From an uncultured Bacilli bacterium (GTDB lineage: Bacteria > Bacillota_I > Bacilli_A > RF39 > UBA660): a stretch of 15,251 nt of DNA. Numbering within the stretch: position 1 is the stretch's first letter; each line of letters starts with the position of its first letter. The translations under genes were made by a program, and so were the position numbers. Below the pieces are notes generated by a model, which worked only from the letters and a program-made list of their open reading frames with translations, was not told where the DNA came from and made no database searches. Of the stretch, positions 8,096 to 15,056 are shown piece by piece. The stretch lies in NCBI GenBank assembly GCA_947629195.1, contig CANRCS010000014.1, positions 1 to 15,251 on the forward strand. The letters run 5' to 3'.

Positions 8096-8489
8096 GTGGT
8101 TCAAATTTTTTGCATTTTATTTTATACTGGTTTTGTGTATTCGATGCAGGAACTATATAAGCAATTCTTGATGTAGTAAAGCAAGCAATTACAAGGGATT
8201 GCTTGCTTAATAAGATGGTAAATTATTTATATTTACTACAAATAAGTTATCTTTCACATAAAATTTTAGTTAAATTATTTTGCAACTTTTTTCTTAAAAA
8301 CAGTATATTTTATTTTACAAATGCATAAAGAAAGAGACCAATAATTTAGTCTCTTAATCTATTTAAACGCTAATTAACGTTAGCGTACTCAAAATATATT
8401 ATGGCTTATATTTGTTAATTGTTACATTATTTTATAAAATTCTCTTAATTTTTAAAATAAATATTATAATAATTTATAACTTTCTATTC
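8096..8489. other. gene-free intergenic region with three hairpins
   Basis: No reading frame with a ribosome site was found on either strand. Three inverted repeats stand out: 8179-8189/8198-8208 (11 bp, loop 8), 8332-8338/8349-8355 (7 bp, loop 10) and 8367-8373/8380-8386 (7 bp, loop 6). On the minus strand the second is followed by TCTTT and the third by TTTAAAT, so these could end the comEC transcript. The first has no T run. An unrecognised small RNA is possible but not shown. Confidence 0.5.
8179..8208. repeat. 11-bp perfect inverted repeat
   Basis: Arms AAGCAAGCAAT and ATTGCTTGCTT are separated by 8 nt. Neither strand has a following T run, so it is not a typical terminator; a protein-binding site or part of a structured RNA is more likely. 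Confidence 0.6.
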
Positions 8490-10580
8490 TTAAGGAATAC
8501 AAGTATTTATGTATAATTTTTTATTTATAATTTTTAAGGTAATACTTCCATCTAAATCTGTTCTATAAATTTTTGATTTAGATAAAATATCCAATACTTC
8601 TTTATTAGGATGTCCATATCTATTATTTTTACCAACTGAAATTAATGAATATTTTGGATTTATACTATTTATAAATTTTTTGCTTGATGATGTATTAGAT
8701 CCATGATGTCCTACCTTTAAGAAGTCTATATTATTTAAATCATATTTTTTAAGTATATCTTCTTCTTTTGTTTTACCAGCATCTCCCATAAATAAAAACT
8801 TATAATTATTATAATTAAAATATATTACATTACTATTATTATTTTCATCGTTATACTCATTTGTATTTAAAAATTGTAATTTATATTTATCAATATTTAT
8901 TTCTTCTAAATCTTTATAATAATTTATATTTTTACTTTTTAAATTTTTAATAATATTTTGTTCTAATTCATTATAATTATCATTGTTAAATATAATATTA
9001 TCAATTTTATAATTATCAATTAAATTAATAGCCTCTCCTGCATGGTCATTATCTCCATGTGTTAAAATTAAATAATCAATTTTATTTATACCTAAAGACA
9101 TAAATAATGGTATTAAAGTATTATCTGCAATTGAATTATTTTTATTTCTAATTTGCCAAGTATCTTTTGAATAATTTATTTTCCCACCAGTATCTATTAA
9201 TATATTACCTTTATTATGTGGTAATGAAATTAGAATGCTATCACCTTGTCCAACATCTATCATTATCATATACATATTAGAATTAAAATATGCAAAATTA
9301 TGATGAAATAATATAAGTATTATTAATAATAATATATATTTTATATTTCCATCTTGATATTTTTTAAGAAAAATAATTATAGTTATATAGTATATAATTA
9401 TTAATAATAAATTAGGTTTGGATAATGTTATATCTAAAAATTTTATATCATTTATTATCAATGAAAGATTTTCTAATATAGAAATTAGAAAACTATTTAT
9501 TATATCTAAAAATGGAAATATAAATGTGATTATTGAAAATGGGAAAATTATTATAGAAATAAGTGGTACAAAAACTAAATTAATTAAACAACTTAAAATA
9601 TTAATATGAAAAAAATTATAAATGCTAATAGGAAGTCCAACTAAAAATGCAATTAATGATGTAATAAATATTTTACTTAAATATGTTTTTTTACTTTTTA
9701 TTAAATTACTAAAATATATTAAAGATATGCTTACAACACATGAATATTGAAATCCTAAATCATATATTAAAAAAGGATTAATAACTAACAATATACTAAT
9801 TGTTAAAAATAATATATTTAATGTATTAATTTTTAAATTAAAACTTTTATTTAATTTTAGTAATATAAAAAATAGGGATGCTCTTAATATTGATGATGTA
9901 AAACCTGTTAAAAATATATAAAATAATAAGAATAGAAATATAATTATATTTATAGTAAAATCTTTTAATTTAAATTTATTTAATATAAATATTAATATTG
10001 TTGTTATAAGTGCTATATGCATTCCAGAGATTGCAAACAAATGACTAATTCCATTATTCTGATATGATTTTAATATTTTATAATCTATTTTTGATGTATC
10101 ACCTAATATAAATGCATATAAATAATTTTTTGAATATTTATATGCATTAATTTTACTAATAACTGTATCTTTTATTTTATAAAATATATTGTTATTTTTT
10201 GAAATAATATTTATTTTATTTATATTAAATATCCAATATATTTTTTTGTTATATAAATATTTTTTATAATTAAATAAATTAGGTACAGTATTATTATTAG
10301 GTATAGATAAATTTCCTTTTAAATTAACTTTATATCCAAGTTTAATATTTTTTACATAATAATCTTTTTCATTTTTAGAATTAAAATAATAATTACATAC
10401 AATTTTTTCTTTTGCTTTTAAATATAGAGTTAATTTATCACCATCAATATTATAATCATATATTACTCCACTAATTGTATTTTCATCTCCACTATACTTT
10501 GATTTGTAAATATTAAGATTAGTTATTACAAATGAAAATATAATGACTAATAATAAGATTATAAAATTAATATTTTTCAT
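8490..10580 (-). CDS. comEC: competence protein ComEC, DNA-uptake channel
   Basis: ComEC forms the inner-membrane channel through which single-stranded DNA enters during natural transformation. At 696 residues it has the complete architecture. An N-terminal membrane segment precedes an OB-like extracytoplasmic domain (about 30-125). The competence domain begins with NGISHLFAISGMHI (176-189) and continues with many membrane helices to about 430. The C-terminal metallo-beta-lactamase-like domain has IDVGQGDSI (441-449), THGDNDHAGE (507-516), FMGD (597-600), GHHGS (624-628) and GHP (656-658). All expected metal ligands are present, so the nuclease-like domain looks intact. Its ATG follows the comEA stop without a gap (TAGATG), so the two are translated from one mRNA. 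The coding sequence is even more AT-rich than its neighbours. Confidence 0.96.
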   Translation of the reverse strand: MKNINFIILLLVIIFSFVITNLNIYKSKYSGDENTISGVIYDYNIDGDKLTLYLKAKEKIVCNYYFNSKNEKDYYVKNIKLGYKVNLKGNLSIPNNNTVPNLFNYKKYLYNKKIYWIFNINKINIISKNNNIFYKIKDTVISKINAYKYSKNYLYAFILGDTSKIDYKILKSYQNNGISHLFAISGMHIALITTILIFILNKFKLKDFTINIIIFLFLLFYIFLTGFTSSILRASLFFILLKLNKSFNLKINTLNILFLTISILLVINPFLIYDLGFQYSCVVSISLIYFSNLIKSKKTYLSKIFITSLIAFLVGLPISIYNFFHINILSCLINLVFVPLISIIIFPFSIITFIFPFLDIINSFLISILENLSLIINDIKFLDITLSKPNLLLIIIYYITIIIFLKKYQDGNIKYILLLIILILFHHNFAYFNSNMYMIMIDVGQGDSILISLPHNKGNILIDTGGKINYSKDTWQIRNKNNSIADNTLIPLFMSLGINKIDYLILTHGDNDHAGEAINLIDNYKIDNIIFNNDNYNELEQNIIKNLKSKNINYYKDLEEINIDKYKLQFLNTNEYNDENNNSNVIYFNYNNYKFLFMGDAGKTKEEDILKKYDLNNIDFLKVGHHGSNTSSSKKFINSINPKYSLISVGKNNRYGHPNKEVLDILSKSKIYRTDLDGSITLKIINKKLYINTCIP

Positions 10581-11249
10581 CTAAACAGTAATTTGGTCTT
10601 TAATTTTTGAATAAGTTGAATCTCCTATTCCACTTACATTTTTGATTTCTTCAATACTTTTAAATAAACCATTTTGATTTCTATAATTTATTATATCTTT
10701 AGCTTTTGATTCACCAATTCCTGTAAGTTTGGTTAACGTATCAACATCAGCAGTATTTATATTTATAATACCAACGCTTTCATTTGTATCACTTTTAGTA
10801 TTAGAACTATTTTGATTAGAAGTACTTGTTTGATTTTGTACGTTTTGATATGCATTATTTACTACGTTATCACAAATTAAATTGCTATTTGTTTTAGTAG
10901 AAGTCATACTTTTAGTTTCTTTTGAACTATAAATGTAAATTACCATTTCTTCTTCTAATTTTTTGCTTAAATTTATACATTTAGTATCTGCATCTTTTGT
11001 TAATCCACCTGCAAATTCTATAGCATCATTAACAATATTTTTTTCGTTTACTAAATATACACCTGGATTATTCACTTGGCCTTTTACATCAACGTAAAAC
11101 GTTTTAAGTTCTTGTTCTTCTTCATTGTCTTCTTTAGCATCTTTATCATTTTTACTAACAACTTCATTTGCTTTAGTTACTGTTTTAACTGTTTTAGTTG
11201 AGTTGTTAATATAGATAAATAAAGATATTGCAAGAAATAAAATGAACAT
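10581..11249 (-). CDS. comEA: competence protein ComEA, DNA-binding receptor
   Basis: ComEA is a membrane-anchored protein that binds incoming double-stranded DNA outside the membrane and passes it to ComEC. A hydrophobic segment (3-14) leads to a charged linker, an SLBB domain (about 50-108, VDVKGQVNNPGVY), a Ser/Asn/Thr-rich linker and a C-terminal helix-hairpin-helix domain (160-222) with ININTA, LTGIGESKA and VSGIGDSTY. From ATG 11249 the protein has 222 residues but no basic residues before the membrane segment and no good ribosome site. The frame stays open upstream to about 11309 and would add a Lys-rich stretch. No ATG, GTG or TTG occurs there, although a GGGGAGG site (11303-11309) precedes ATT codons at 11300 and 11297. 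The start is therefore uncertain. Confidence 0.93.
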   Translation of the reverse strand: MFILFLAISLFIYINNSTKTVKTVTKANEVVSKNDKDAKEDNEEEQELKTFYVDVKGQVNNPGVYLVNEKNIVNDAIEFAGGLTKDADTKCINLSKKLEEEMVIYIYSSKETKSMTSTKTNSNLICDNVVNNAYQNVQNQTSTSNQNSSNTKSDTNESVGIININTADVDTLTKLTGIGESKAKDIINYRNQNGLFKSIEEIKNVSGIGDSTYSKIKDQITV

Positions 11250-11280
11250 ACCACTAATGATGAAATGCTTTTTAAATTTT

Positions 11281-11330
11281 AAAAAATATTTGATAATAAT
11301 TACCTCCCCTCATATAATTATTATCAAATA
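11281..11330 (-). terminator. 15-bp hairpin plus T6, terminator or attenuator before comEA
   Basis: Perfect 15-bp arms lie at 11287-11301 and 11316-11330 with a 14-nt loop, followed on the minus strand by TTTTTT (11281-11286). It begins 24 nt after the stop of the 66-residue gene and has the form of an intrinsic terminator, though the stem is AT-rich. The loop carries GGGGAGG, the only strong Shine-Dalgarno sequence in front of comEA. Confidence 0.7.
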
Positions 11331-11353
11331 CTTATCCAAAATACTTTAAATTT

Positions 11354-11554
11354 TTAAAATTTATTTTTTTTATTTTTCATAATTGTCAATGTAACAATAC
11401 TTCCAATTGCTGCAACAACTGCAACTCCAATTCCAATTTTTACTGCAAGACTCATTTTGTTTTCACAATCACAATCACAATCGCAGTCATATTCATATTC
11501 GTAAGTTTCTAAATCATTTTCTAATTCTTCATTGTTTTCTTTATCTTTTGCCAT
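11354..11554 (-). CDS. small membrane protein with (Asp-Cys)4 motif
   Basis: A 66-residue protein of unrecognised family. The acidic N-terminus (1-22) contains YEYEY and runs into four consecutive Asp-Cys pairs (23-30). After EN-K comes one hydrophobic, Ala/Gly/Val/Ile-rich segment (about 36-59), then a Lys-rich tail. The positive tail suggests the C-terminus stays inside; which side the Cys cluster faces is not certain. Four alternating Cys and Asp could bind a soft metal such as Zn, Cu or Fe, but that is inference. At DNA level the motif is a near-perfect GAY-TGY tandem repeat and could change length by slippage. The start follows GAAAGGTAGGA. It lies 47 bp after dusB and is probably co-transcribed with it, ending at the hairpin 11281-11330. 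Confidence 0.75.
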   Translation of the reverse strand: MAKDKENNEELENDLETYEYEYDCDCDCDCENKMSLAVKIGIGVAVVAAIGSIVTLTIMKNKKNKF

Positions 11555-11601
11555 ATTTATTCCTACCTTTCTATAAGATATTATACCACATTTATAAGTT
11601 T

Positions 11602-12579
11602 TTAATTCTTATTTAAATATTCTTTTAAAATTTTTAAAAATTCATTCTTAGTTTTAATTTGATATATTTCTTTTTTAATTTCTATACTATTTGGAAGTCC
11701 TTTTAAATAATATGAAATATTTCCTCTCATTTCAAGTACAGCTTTTTTTTCTGGATTATTTTTTAATAGTAATTCAAAATGTTTAATAGCCATATTTATT
11801 TTATCTTCTATTGTTGGACTTTTCATTACTTTACCATTTTCTAAATATTCTAATACTTCTTTTATAAGCCATGGATTACCAAGAAGTGCTCTACCAATCA
11901 TTATTGCATCACAACTTGTTTCATCTAACATTTTTTTAGCATCATATATTGTTTTAATATCGCCATTTCCAATAACAGGTATATTTACTACTTCTTTAAC
12001 TTGTTTTATTATATTCCAATCTGCTTTGCCAGAATAATTTTGTGCTCGTGTTCTAGGATGAATTGTAATCGCACTTGCACCTGCACTTTCAATTATTTTA
12101 GCTACTTCTACTGCATTAATGCTATCACTATCCCATCCACTTCTTATTTTTACAGTGACAGGAACATCGACATTTTTAACTACTTCTTTTACTATTTGTT
12201 CTATTTTTTTTGGATTTTTTAAAAGTCCAGAACCTGCTTCACTTCTAAGTGCAACCTTAGGAACAGGACATCCCATATTTATATCTATTATTTTAATATC
12301 ATATATGTCAGTTAAAATTTTAGAAGCCTTTGCCATAGTATCTTTATTTGAACCAAAAATTTGTACTGCAACTGGAATATTAATTTCTTCAATTCCATTT
12401 AACATCTCTAAAGTTTTTTTATTATTTCTTACTATTGCTTCCGCGCTTATTAATTCAGTAAATGCTAAACCAACACCCATTTCTTCACATATCTTTATGT
12501 ATGATGGATTAGATATACCTGCAATAGGAGCAAGAACTACATTATTTTTAATTTGTACATTACCAATTTTAAAACACAC
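11602..12579 (-). CDS. dusB: tRNA-dihydrouridine synthase, DusB family
   Basis: This FMN-dependent enzyme reduces uridines in the tRNA D-loop to dihydrouridine. Motifs are APIAGIS (near 17-23), FGS (about 75-77), the catalytic-cysteine motif NMGCPVPK (Cys104), the AGSGLL segment, KIRSGWD, HPRTRAQNYSGKADW and the phosphate-binding GNGDI and IGRALLGNPW. The TIM-barrel and the C-terminal helical domain are complete. The frame can be read from GTG 12588, but AAGG then touches the start. GTG at 12579 has AAGGTG at a 6-nt distance and gives the usual MCFKIGN-type beginning (325 residues), so I choose it. It is followed by the 66-residue membrane protein. Confidence 0.95.
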   Translation of the reverse strand: MCFKIGNVQIKNNVVLAPIAGISNPSYIKICEEMGVGLAFTELISAEAIVRNNKKTLEMLNGIEEINIPVAVQIFGSNKDTMAKASKILTDIYDIKIIDINMGCPVPKVALRSEAGSGLLKNPKKIEQIVKEVVKNVDVPVTVKIRSGWDSDSINAVEVAKIIESAGASAITIHPRTRAQNYSGKADWNIIKQVKEVVNIPVIGNGDIKTIYDAKKMLDETSCDAIMIGRALLGNPWLIKEVLEYLENGKVMKSPTIEDKINMAIKHFELLLKNNPEKKAVLEMRGNISYYLKGLPNSIEIKKEIYQIKTKNEFLKILKEYLNKN

Positions 12580-12614
12580 ATTAATCACCTTATTACTTAA
12601 ATAATTGTAATGTT

Positions 12615-12644
12615 ATTATACTATATCAATAATATTTATAACAA
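12615..12644 (-). promoter_or_regulatory. promoter of dusB
   Basis: Minus-strand TTGTTA (12639-12644), 18-bp spacer, perfect TATAAT (12615-12620), about 36 nt before the chosen GTG start. Confidence 0.55.
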
Positions 12645-12727
12645 GGATAAAATATAGTTAATTATCAATTATTTTTATTTATACTCAATATTACTTATCA
12701 TATTCATAATAATACAAATTAATAATT

Positions 12728-13630
12728 TTACAAATGTTTTATTAAAGTTTTACCAATAATAGATTTATCTAAAATAGCATTGTGTCTTCTTTTAGCCTCT
12801 TCAATTAGTGCCATTGCTTCTTCATATGTTCCAGATATTTTACTTATATCTATATATTTTTCTGTTTGTATATCTTTTATAAAGTATGTATTTAAAAATT
12901 TATACATATTACTATTTTCAAAAGCGCCAACATAATTTTTTGCATTATCATATTGAATACCTGCTACTAATATATCTTTAGATAAAGCTATATCATTCTC
13001 TTCATCTACTAACCACTTTACTTTCGATACTTCTACCCACACATAATCATCATCTTTATACTTTTCACCATTTGATAGTGTAAATAAATTTCCATCATAG
13101 AATGAATTTACTTTAACTCTTACGTACTTTTTGTCTTCAAACTCATATTCTATATGTTCTTGTGGTAAAAAGGATTCATCATAGTCATCATATTTTCTAG
13201 AGTCTGTTGTGTATGTTTTTTCTGTTTTAACTAATTCGTTATTTTTATATAATCTTTCTAATTTATCTTGTAATTCTCTATTTACTGCATTTTGTGGATA
13301 TTCTCCATATTCTATTTCTTTTACTCCATCTTCATTAATTTTTTCATTTGAAATATCATCTTTTATTTTTGAGTAAGATACAACAGGTCGTATTCCATTA
13401 CTACGAAAATATATCTCATCATAACAACGAACATCACCATCCACATTAATTGTATTAATGAAAAATTTTGATTTTATCCAATAATATCCTGTTCTAATGG
13501 ATGGATAATAATATCCACCAAGTAAAATTGCAAAATCTGTTATTCTTGCTTCTTTTTCTATTTTATTAAATATATCTAATTTATTATCTCCAAAAATTTG
13601 TTTCTCACTTAATAATGTCACTTCATCCAT
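12728..13630 (-). CDS. DUF6273-like cytosolic protein, intact copy
   Basis: A 300-residue protein with no signal peptide or membrane segment. The frame extends to TTG 13645, but ATG 13630 sits 9 nt after a GGGGG Shine-Dalgarno-like run, and the second copy starts at the same codon, so ATG is chosen. Residues 4-90 (VTLLS, ITDFAILLGGYY, TGYYWIKS, GIRPVVSYS) resemble the end of DUF6273-type domains. Residues 106-255 (IEYGEYPQ, VKWLVDEENDIALSKDILVAG, FLNTYF) resemble their beginning, so the two halves appear in swapped order. The last 35 residues look helical and basic. The function is unknown. The gene is divergent from the 25-residue gene at 13848, with about 215 bp between the two start codons. 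Confidence 0.85.
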   Translation of the reverse strand: MDEVTLLSEKQIFGDNKLDIFNKIEKEARITDFAILLGGYYYPSIRTGYYWIKSKFFINTINVDGDVRCYDEIYFRSNGIRPVVSYSKIKDDISNEKINEDGVKEIEYGEYPQNAVNRELQDKLERLYKNNELVKTEKTYTTDSRKYDDYDESFLPQEHIEYEFEDKKYVRVKVNSFYDGNLFTLSNGEKYKDDDYVWVEVSKVKWLVDEENDIALSKDILVAGIQYDNAKNYVGAFENSNMYKFLNTYFIKDIQTEKYIDISKISGTYEEAMALIEEAKRRHNAILDKSIIGKTLIKHL

Positions 13631-13667
13631 CTTAAATACCCCCAATGAAATTTATTAATTGATTTAT

Positions 13668-13696
13668 ATTCTAACACACTTTAATTTCATTAGCAA
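13668..13696 (-). promoter_or_regulatory. promoter of intact DUF6273-like gene
   Basis: Minus-strand TTGCTA (13691-13696), 17-bp spacer, TAGAAT (13668-13673) with an upstream TGn extension. Sequence and spacing are identical in the second copy at 14989-15017, which supports it. Confidence 0.7.
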
Positions 13697-13732
13697 TCAT
13701 AAATAATTTTATAAAAAAAATCAACAATGTTA

Positions 13733-13761
13733 TTGTCTAGTTAACATATATTTGTTATAAT
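13733..13761 (+). promoter_or_regulatory. promoter of first 25-residue gene
   Basis: TTGTCT (13733-13738), 17-bp spacer, TATAAT (13756-13761) with an upstream TG extension. Transcription would start near 13768, exactly at the 5' partner of the long-range repeat. Unit 2 has the same arrangement. Confidence 0.75.
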
Positions 13762-13797
13762 GAATTTGGATACATTTGAAATATATCAGGTGTCTTT

Positions 13798-13836
13798 CCC
13801 TTTCATTTACATATTTATAATCTTTAAATGAAGGGA
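13798..13836 (+). promoter_or_regulatory. leader hairpin covering the ribosome binding site, copy 1
   Basis: CCCTTTCATTTA (13798-13809) pairs with TAAATGAAGGG (13825-13835) apart from one bulged T. The pairing covers the GAAGGGAG ribosome site 10 nt before the ATG at 13848. Confidence 0.7.
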
Positions 13837-13847
13837 GTGTGATTTTT

Positions 13848-13925
13848 ATGACAAAAAGAGAATATTCATTTTTTTTCATAATTATCCTCCTATTTCTAGT
13901 TGTATTTATTTTACTTCTAAAATAA
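13848..13925 (+). CDS. 25-residue hydrophobic peptide, candidate type I toxin, copy 1
   Basis: A tiny gene with start MTKREYS, then about 17 hydrophobic residues rich in Phe, Ile, Leu and Val, and a final Lys before TAA. This fits a single short membrane helix. GAAGGGAG stands at a good distance before the ATG but is folded into a leader hairpin. A second copy at 15172 has the same length, start, charge pattern and hydrophobic core with different codons, which argues strongly for coding. A strong promoter, hidden ribosome site, 5'-3' pairing and convergent antisense RNA match the layout of type I toxin genes such as the Fst and TxpA systems. The peptide has no recognisable similarity to those families. 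A harmless small membrane peptide is the alternative. Confidence 0.7.
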   Translation: MTKREYSFFFIIILLFLVVFILLLK

Positions 13926-13964
13926 AAAAGACATCTGATTTCAACATATAGTTGATTTCAGATG
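13919..13964 (-). terminator. terminator of antisense RNA and of the broken gene
   Basis: The minus-strand hairpin has arms 13951-13964 and 13932-13945: 7 bp, a 2-nt internal mismatch, 5 bp, and a 5-nt loop. It is followed by TCTTTTTTATTTT. It would end any transcript coming from the gene at 14067-14953 and the candidate antisense RNA. The T tract overlaps the stop codon of the 25-residue gene on the other strand. Confidence 0.75.
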
Positions 13965-13979
13965 CAACCTTAAGGGATA

Positions 13980-14020
13980 ACATCTGATTCGACCAATCAA
14001 ATGTATCCTTTATTTATTTT
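13980..14020 (+). terminator. terminator of first 25-residue gene
   Basis: A 10-bp stem with one mismatch (arms 13980-13989 and 13995-14004, loop CGACC) is followed by TATCCTTTATTTATTTT. The first arm repeats the CATCTGATT of the upstream hairpin at 13932. Confidence 0.55.
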
Positions 14021-14043
14021 ATGAGTATTCCTCATCCATATTC

Positions 14044-14072
14044 ATAATATCATAAAATTAATATTTTTACAA
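14044..14072 (-). promoter_or_regulatory. candidate promoter of antisense RNA
   Basis: Minus-strand TTGTAA (14067-14072), 17-bp spacer, TATTAT (14044-14049). It overlaps the 3' end of the broken gene. The -10 lies in a segment conserved between both units (CATATTCATAATA); in unit 1 the equivalent has a 16-bp spacer but no hairpins follow. Confidence 0.45.
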
Positions 14073-14953
14073 ATGTTTTATTAAAGATTTACCAATAATA
14101 GATTTATTTAAAATTTCATTGTGCCTTCTTTTTGCTTCTTCTATTAGTGCCATTGCTTCTTCATTTGTTCCAGATAGTTTGGTTATATCTATATTTTTTT
14201 CTTTCATTTGTATATCCTTTATAAAGTATGTATTTAAATATTTATACATATTACTATTTTCGAAATTACCTTCGTAATCTTTTGCATTATCAAATTGAAT
14301 ACCTGCAACCAATATATTTTTAGATAGTGCAATATCATTTTCTTCATCTACTAACCATTTTACTTTCGATACCTCTACCCATACATAATTATCATCTTTA
14401 TACATTTCACCATTTGATAGCATAAATACAACATAATACGAATTTGCTTTAACTCTTACATATTTTTTATCATTAAATTCATATTCTATATGTTCTTGTA
14501 GTAAAAAGTCTTTATCATATTCATCATATTTTCTAAAGTCTGTTGTGTATGTTTTATTAGTTTTAGTTAATTCATTATTTTATATAATTCTTCTAATTCA
14601 TCTTGTAATTCTATATTTACTGCTTTTTGTGGATATTCTCCGTACTCTATTTCTGTTATTCCATCTTCACTTATTATTTCATTTGAAATATCATTTTTGA
14701 TTTTTGAGTATGATATGACAGGTCGTATTCCGATATTACGATGATTTGTATGTTCATAATACTTACAACCAAGGATATCGATGATATTATATTTAGTCCA
14801 ATAGTATCCTGTTCTTCCATTATATGCACTATAATATCCACCAAGTAGTATAGAAAAATCTGTTATTTTTGCACTATTATTTATTTTTTTAAATATATTA
14901 AGTTTATTTTCCCCAAAAATTTGTTCTCTACTTAATAATGTTACTTCATCCAT
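14067..14953 (-). pseudogene. DUF6273-like gene, second copy, broken by one-base deletion
   Basis: This copy is similar along its whole length to the gene at 12728-13630. The first part reads from ATG 14953 through VTLLS, GIRPVISYS and EIEYGEYPQ, then stops at 14567-14569 after 128 residues. The rest continues in another frame to 14067 with KVKWLVDEENDIALS and the basic C-terminus. The cause is a run of four A (14578-14581 on the plus strand as T4) where the intact copy has five (13242-13246). Restoring one A gives an uninterrupted protein matching the other copy, including EHIEYEF and KKYVRVK. Both segments keep good conservation, so the break is recent, reversible by slippage, or a sequencing error. 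The promoter and GGGGG ribosome site are retained. Confidence 0.85.
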
Positions 14954-14988
14954 TTACATTCCCCCAATAAATTTATTAATTGATTTAT

Positions 14989-15017
14989 ATTCTAACATAC
15001 TTTAATTTCATTAGCAA
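14989..15017 (-). promoter_or_regulatory. promoter of broken DUF6273-like gene
   Basis: Minus-strand TTGCTA (15012-15017), 17-bp spacer, TAGAAT (14989-14994), identical to the promoter of the intact copy. Confidence 0.7.
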
Positions 15018-15056
15018 TCAACAAATAATTTTGTATACAAAAAATCAACATTTCTG

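Larger units (their letters stand above)
13768..14008 (+). repeat. 12-bp inverted repeat linking 5' and 3' ends of the small mRNA
   Basis: GGATACATTTGA at 13768-13779 and its exact reverse complement at 13997-14008 enclose the 25-residue gene. The first arm lies at the predicted mRNA 5' end and the second within the predicted terminator region, so the mRNA ends could pair. Confidence 0.7.
13919..14037 (-). ncRNA. candidate antisense RNA (antitoxin) to the 25-residue gene mRNA
   Basis: A promoter at 14044-14072 and a strong terminator at 13919-13964 define a possible transcript of about 118 nt with no coding capacity of note. It would be complementary to roughly 100 nt at the 3' end of the small mRNA, including both of its 3' hairpins and the 3' arm of the long-range repeat. 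It could form a short 5' hairpin (ATGAG/CTCAT). Transcription is predicted, not shown. Confidence 0.45.

Noticed and set aside
7808..8176. 122-codon plus-strand frame across the start of the surface-protein gene
   Set aside because: It overlaps a well-supported gene and its promoter in antisense and has no ribosome site.
12119..12604. 161-codon plus-strand frame opposite dusB
   Set aside because: It is a shadow of the conserved dusB coding sequence, with no ribosome site and no recognisable protein pattern.
13741..13890. A 49-codon minus-strand frame with a GGAGG site, antisense to the first 25-residue gene
   Set aside because: In the second unit the start is ATA and the frame is broken early, while the plus-strand 25-codon frame is intact in both copies.
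13768..14008. Reading the 12-bp inverted repeat and the enclosed 241 bp as a small transposable element
   Set aside because: No flanking target-site duplication is visible, and the promoter of the enclosed gene lies outside the repeats. mRNA folding explains the repeat better.
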